This document shows positions 23,909-27,014 of a stretch of DNA of 27,014 nucleotides, piece after piece. Numbering within the stretch: position 1 is the stretch's first letter; each line of letters opens with the position of its first letter. Made by a program: the position numbers and the translations under genes. This DNA is from DATJGR01 sp032124855 (lineage in GTDB: Bacteria > Pseudomonadota > Gammaproteobacteria > Pseudomonadales > Azotimanducaceae): the NCBI GenBank assembly GCA_032124855.1, contig JAQBCT010000447.1:1-27014 (forward strand), read 5' to 3'. Under the pieces are notes generated by a model. The model was not told where the DNA came from and did not search any database. It saw only the letters and a program-made list of their open reading frames with translations.

Positions 23909-24517
23909 ATGTCCACCATTCGGGTCTTCCTCGGTCTTCTCTGCCTGTTTTCGATTGCCGCCCACGGGGCTGGCGACGCGACGGCGGGTCAGGCGATTGC
24001 CGCGACGTGCGCCGCCTGTCACGGCAGCGACGGTGTTGCAACGGTACCGGGCTCGCCAAATCTTGCGGGTCAGAACGAGCGCTATCTGCTCGCGCAACTA
24101 GAAATGATCAAAACCGGTGCGCGCGCCGCACCGCTGATGACCGGTCAACTCGACCGGCTCTCTTCCGAGGAGCTGGCCAACCTCGCCGCTTACTATGCCG
24201 CAATGCCCAGAACTGTCGCGCAGGCGTCCGATGAGGCCCTCGCGTTGGGCGAGTTGATCTACCGTGCAGGTATCGACGCCAAGCAGGTGGCAGCGTGCAG
24301 CGCGTGTCACTCGCCCAGTGGCTCGGGCAATCAACTTGCCGGCTATCCGCTGCTGGGCGGTCAAAAATCCGATTATGTCACTGTCCAACTGGTGGCATAC
24401 CGCGAGCGCACGCGCAACACCGATGAGGCGTACGGCGCGGCCATGCGCAACATCGCCGGCGGGCTGACCGACACCGAAATTGCGGCGGTTGCGAACTACA
24501 TTCAGGGGCTGCACTAA
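23909..24517 (+). CDS. Diheme cytochrome c4
   Basis: A periplasmic electron carrier that can feed terminal oxidases. 202 residues: a signal peptide (STIRVFLGLLCLFSIAAHGA) and two similar cytochrome c domains. Heme motifs are CAACH (Cys34, Cys37, His38) and CSACH (Cys130, Cys133, His134). Likely Met axial ligands are in APLMTGQ and YGAAMRNIA. PNLAGQNERYLLAQL and PLLGGQKSDYVTVQL are the paired repeats typical of cytochrome c4. It is followed by dsbA after 61 bp, as in Pseudomonas (PA5490-PA5489). A link to the c-fused oxidase in this window is plausible but inferred. Confidence 0.93.
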   Translation: MSTIRVFLGLLCLFSIAAHGAGDATAGQAIAATCAACHGSDGVATVPGSPNLAGQNERYLLAQLEMIKTGARAAPLMTGQLDRLSSEELANLAAYYAAMPRTVAQASDEALALGELIYRAGIDAKQVAACSACHSPSGSGNQLAGYPLLGGQKSDYVTVQLVAYRERTRNTDEAYGAAMRNIAGGLTDTEIAAVANYIQGLH

Positions 24518-24578
24518 TTCAACGTTTGCGGGGTCCAAGTAGCGTCCTTCGCCATATGTCGTCGTTGAGGAACCACAA

Positions 24579-25226
24579 ATGAGAACGCTCGTCGCCGCGC
24601 TCGCGTTGATGCTTGTGGGTGTCGCAGGTCCTGTGCAAGCGCAGGATTTCGAGGTGAACGTTCACTACGATCTGCTGCCCATTCCCGTGGACACTGCGAC
24701 GCCGGGCAAGATTGAGGTCGTGGAAGTCTTTTCGTACGGATGCTCACACTGCTACACCTTTGACGTGCCGATGGATGCCTGGCGTGCGCGCCAACCGGAT
24801 GACGTTGCTTTTCGCCGCATTCCGGCGATGTTTCGCAGCGAATGGGTGATTCTCGCGCAGGCGTTTTATGCGGCTGAAGTTCTAGGGGTGACCGATCAGG
24901 TGCACACGCCGATCTTCGAAGCCATCCACCTGCGCGGATTGAACGCGGGCGATCCGGCGGTACTTGCCAAGATTTTTAAGGATTCCGCCGGCGTCGACAA
25001 CGAACAATTCATCAAGGTATTGAATTCCTTTGGCGTGCGCAGCAAAGCGCAGCAGGCCGACGCCCAGGGTCGAATGTATCGTTTGCCGGGAACGCCGACG
25101 CTCATTGTGAACGGCAGATACCGGGTCAACGGCGGGCAACTCGCTGGCAGCAATGTGGAAATGTTGGACGTCGTTGATTTTCTGGTCGCCAAGGAACGGG
25201 CCGCGATGGCCGTCCCGGCATCCTGA
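24579..25226 (+). CDS. dsbA: Thiol:disulfide interchange protein DsbA family
   Basis: A periplasmic oxidase that makes disulfide bonds in exported proteins. 215 residues with a signal peptide (RTLVAALALMLVGVAGPVQA, cleavage before QD). The thioredoxin fold begins KIEVVEVFSYGCSHCYTF: the active site is Cys55-Ser-His-Cys58, where classical DsbA has Cys-Pro-His-Cys. The cis-proline loop is RLPGTPTLIVNGRY (Pro173), and an alpha-helical insert lies between (residues about 75-155). GAGGAA is a good ribosome-binding site 5 bases before the ATG. The EEP gene follows after 11 bp, so the two are probably co-transcribed. The serine may shift the redox potential (inference). Confidence 0.92.
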   Translation: MRTLVAALALMLVGVAGPVQAQDFEVNVHYDLLPIPVDTATPGKIEVVEVFSYGCSHCYTFDVPMDAWRARQPDDVAFRRIPAMFRSEWVILAQAFYAAEVLGVTDQVHTPIFEAIHLRGLNAGDPAVLAKIFKDSAGVDNEQFIKVLNSFGVRSKAQQADAQGRMYRLPGTPTLIVNGRYRVNGGQLAGSNVEMLDVVDFLVAKERAAMAVPAS

Positions 25227-25237
25227 ACGCAATTGAA

Positions 25238-26191
25238 ATGCCAGCCACGCCTCAGTCGGGATTGAATGCGATTGCTAGACTGCGCCGATCCACTATCGAA
25301 CGCGGTCTCGCCGTTGGTATGAAAGGCGCAGGAGCACTGTCGGGATTCGGAATCAATCGCCGCGCTGAAGCGCAGCGTTCGATTGTGCAGGCAGGTGTCA
25401 ATCCAGGCGGCATCGCCGCAACGACAGCCCAGCGCGACGAGTTGCGGTTGCTCAGTTTCAACATCCAGGTTGGCATCAGCACCACCAAATACCGGCACTA
25501 CGTAACACGTGGCTGGAAACATCTGCTGCCGCACGAGGCGCGCGCGAACAACCTGCGCAGCATCGGTGATCTGGTGGCGGATTACGATGTGGTCGCGCTA
25601 CAGGAAGTAGACGGCGGCAGCTTACGCAGCGGCTTCGTCAACCAGGTTGAATATCTCGCCTATCGCGCGCAGTTCCCGTACTGGTACGCGCAGCTCAATC
25701 GCGACCTCGGCCCGATTGCGCAGCACGGCAATGGACTGCTATCGCGCCTCACGCCGAGTGCGCTGGAGGATCACAAACTACCGGGCAGGTTTGCAGGGCG
25801 CGGCGCCATCGTGATGCGCGTTTCGTTCAACGGCGCCGACGTGTTGGTCATATTGCTGCATCTGTCGCTCGGCGAGCGGTCGCGCCATCAACAGCTGTCG
25901 TACGTGCGCTCGCTGATCCAGGGCGAATCGCATGTGGTGGTAATGGGCGATATGAACAGCCACCTGAGTGGACTGTTGTTTGACTCACCGTTGGCACAAA
26001 CATCATTGGTGCCAGCGCAGAATGCATCGCCGACCTATCCGAGCTGGCGCCCTGCGATTACGCTCGATCACGTGCTGGTTACGCCCAGTCTCAACATTCG
26101 CAGTTGCGACGTACTCGACTGCCACCTGTCCGACCATCGCCCGCTCGCCGTTCGCATCAGTGTCGGCGACCCGAAGGCGCATCTGCAGTAG
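25238..26191 (+). CDS. Endonuclease/exonuclease/phosphatase family protein
   Basis: 317 residues. The EEP-fold metal-dependent hydrolase core begins at about residue 70: RLLSFNIQ (Asn75), VALQEVD (Glu123), ILLHLSLG (His), VVMGDMNSH (Asp238, Asn240), TLDHVLV and LSDHRPLAV (Asp299, His300), which together are the complete catalytic set of the family. The first 70 residues are Ala/Arg-rich, low in family similarity and possibly disordered; an internal start is possible. There is no signal peptide, so a cytoplasmic location is expected. Homologues sit next to dsbA in Pseudomonas (PA5488). The substrate (nucleic acid, phospholipid or other phosphoester) cannot be read from the sequence. Confidence 0.85.
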   Translation: MPATPQSGLNAIARLRRSTIERGLAVGMKGAGALSGFGINRRAEAQRSIVQAGVNPGGIAATTAQRDELRLLSFNIQVGISTTKYRHYVTRGWKHLLPHEARANNLRSIGDLVADYDVVALQEVDGGSLRSGFVNQVEYLAYRAQFPYWYAQLNRDLGPIAQHGNGLLSRLTPSALEDHKLPGRFAGRGAIVMRVSFNGADVLVILLHLSLGERSRHQQLSYVRSLIQGESHVVVMGDMNSHLSGLLFDSPLAQTSLVPAQNASPTYPSWRPAITLDHVLVTPSLNIRSCDVLDCHLSDHRPLAVRISVGDPKAHLQ

Positions 26192-26203
26192 CTGACTGAC
26201 TGC

Positions 26204-26231
26204 GCGGCGGCGAGCGAATGCGCACCGCCGC
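26204..26231. terminator. Hairpin between convergent EEP and PQQ dehydrogenase genes
   Basis: GCGGCGG (26204-26210) pairs with CCGCCGC (26225-26231), and an inner GCG/CGC pair (26214-26216 with 26221-26223) can extend the structure. It fills most of the 50-bp gap between the two convergent stop codons and lacks a T-run. It is likely to end transcription from one or both sides (inference). Confidence 0.4.
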
Positions 26232-26241
26232 ACCTGGTCCG

Positions 26242-27014
26242 TCAATTCGCCGCGCGTTGCACGCAGGCGGTTTCAAACAGCTCCGGATACTGCTTGGGGT
26301 AGTCGGATTGACAGAACGCGATGCCAATATTCGCCTGACTCACCACGTACGCATGAACCGCAACAGCCTGGGATTCGTCCAGCACGTCCGCAAAGCTTGC
26401 CATTCCCTTGCCCGCGAATGCGCCGCCGCGAACGATGGCATCCCACGCGTCATGCGTTGATGGCTTCATGTAGCGCAAGTCCGGAAGGGGACCGCTACCG
26501 GTTGCGCCCGGACCGTGACAAACGGCGCAATAGGCGTGATACAGCGACTCGCCTTCGGCGATCTGCTCAGGGGTCGACTTCAGATCAGGCGGTGCTGGAA
26601 TATTGATGGGCGTCACCACGGGATCCGGCAGAGTGGCTTTGCCACCCAGCTTGTAAACCAGGATGCGCCCCTCGGTGAGAACGTTGTCGCGATGCTTCGG
26701 TACGCCGGATGCCAACGCAAACGCGCCGCCCCAGCCCGCCGCAACCGCGATGTATTGCTCGCCATCGACCATATAGGAGATGGGCGGCGCGACGATGCCG
26801 ACGTGCACTGGCGTTTCCCACAGAAGCTTGCCCGAGTCGGCCGCATAGGCGGCGAAGTAGCCGTTCGAGCGGCCTTGAAAGACGAGGTTTCCCGCCGTCG
26901 ACAACAAACCGCCGTTCCACGACGTTGGATGTTGTACTCGCCACACTTCCTTCTGCGTCACCGGGTCCCACGCCTGCAGATAGCCTCTCACCTTCTGAAG
27001 CGCGTCGATTTGCC
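26242..27014 (-). CDS. PQQ-dependent quinohemoprotein alcohol dehydrogenase, C-terminal part
   Basis: The frame stays open to the window edge, so the N-terminal part is missing; about 256 residues are present. The first part is the end of the beta-propeller with tryptophan-docking repeats (LQAWDPVTQKEVWRV, GYFAAYAADSGKLLWE, YIAVAAGWGGAFAL), typical of methanol/ethanol dehydrogenases. A linker leads to a cytochrome c domain with the heme motif CAVCH and a probable Met ligand in FAGKGMASFADVL. This architecture is the type II quinohemoprotein that oxidises alcohols in the periplasm and passes electrons to cytochrome c. The tail has two further cysteines (FCQSDYP and TACVQ). It is convergent with the EEP gene. 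Confidence 0.9.
   Translation of the reverse strand, partial: QIDALQKVRGYLQAWDPVTQKEVWRVQHPTSWNGGLLSTAGNLVFQGRSNGYFAAYAADSGKLLWETPVHVGIVAPPISYMVDGEQYIAVAAGWGGAFALASGVPKHRDNVLTEGRILVYKLGGKATLPDPVVTPINIPAPPDLKSTPEQIAEGESLYHAYCAVCHGPGATGSGPLPDLRYMKPSTHDAWDAIVRGGAFAGKGMASFADVLDESQAVAVHAYVVSQANIGIAFCQSDYPKQYPELFETACVQRAAN

Noticed and set aside
23852..24097. 82-residue N-terminal extension of EngB
   Set aside because: It would run antisense through the cytochrome c4 signal peptide and heme motif; the EngB family starts near the ATG at 23851.

Overview
This 27 kb window is a densely packed stretch of a moderately GC-rich gammaproteobacterial chromosome. Nearly every gene is a recognisable housekeeping gene. 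Gene order resembles the oriC-proximal region of Pseudomonas: gyrB, a PlsC-type acyltransferase, tag, trkA, rsmB, fmt, def, a LysM protein, dprA, tsaC and aroE, then an aa3-type/c-fused cytochrome oxidase cluster, then a thrB-type kinase, a DUF2782 gene, polA, engB, cytochrome c4, dsbA and an EEP nuclease family gene. In Pseudomonas, as I recall it, the last block lies on the other side of oriC; here it is joined directly to the cox cluster. I see no rRNA, tRNA, CRISPR, prophage, insertion sequence or obvious horizontally acquired island. Species cannot be assigned from the sequence alone.

Layout. (1) 1-1741: the 3' end of gyrB, a convergent plsC-like gene and a divergent tag glycosylase. (2) 5884 down to 1763, minus strand: the tightly spaced unit def-fmt-rsmB-trkA, which covers initiator Met deformylation, initiator tRNA formylation, 16S rRNA methylation and control of K+ uptake. 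(3) 6010-10362, plus strand: an exported LysM protein, then dprA-purE-tsaC-aroE and a small YheV-like zinc-ribbon gene, the last five with overlapping or nearly touching ends. (4) 10363-10721: the only long non-coding stretch. It holds a good sigma70-like promoter and a leader of about 255 nt. (5) 10722-19187: the cytochrome c oxidase system: coxB (CuA plus fused cytochrome c), coxA, ctaG (CuB delivery), coxC, a small minus-strand DUF2909 membrane protein, a SURF1 protein, an SCO-like CxxxC protein, ctaA and ctaB (heme A synthesis) and an SCO copper protein. (6) 20487-19212, minus strand: a DUF2782 protein and a homoserine kinase-like protein, divergent from polA (20539-23244). (7) engB is convergent with polA. 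Divergent from engB run a diheme cytochrome c4, dsbA and an EEP-family hydrolase. The window ends in the C-terminal part of a PQQ/heme c alcohol dehydrogenase on the minus strand.

How it fits together: region 5 holds the catalytic subunits I-III and most of the expected assembly factors of one terminal oxidase. Cytochrome c4 (region 7) is a plausible electron donor, and the PQQ dehydrogenase is a plausible periplasmic source of electrons. I did not find a convincing undescribed system. The most worthwhile leads are the SCO-like CxxxC membrane protein inside the cox assembly cluster, a promoter whose -10 box sits in the loop of a terminator-like hairpin ahead of the cox operon, and perfect U-tract-less hairpins at several gene ends, mostly convergent ones.
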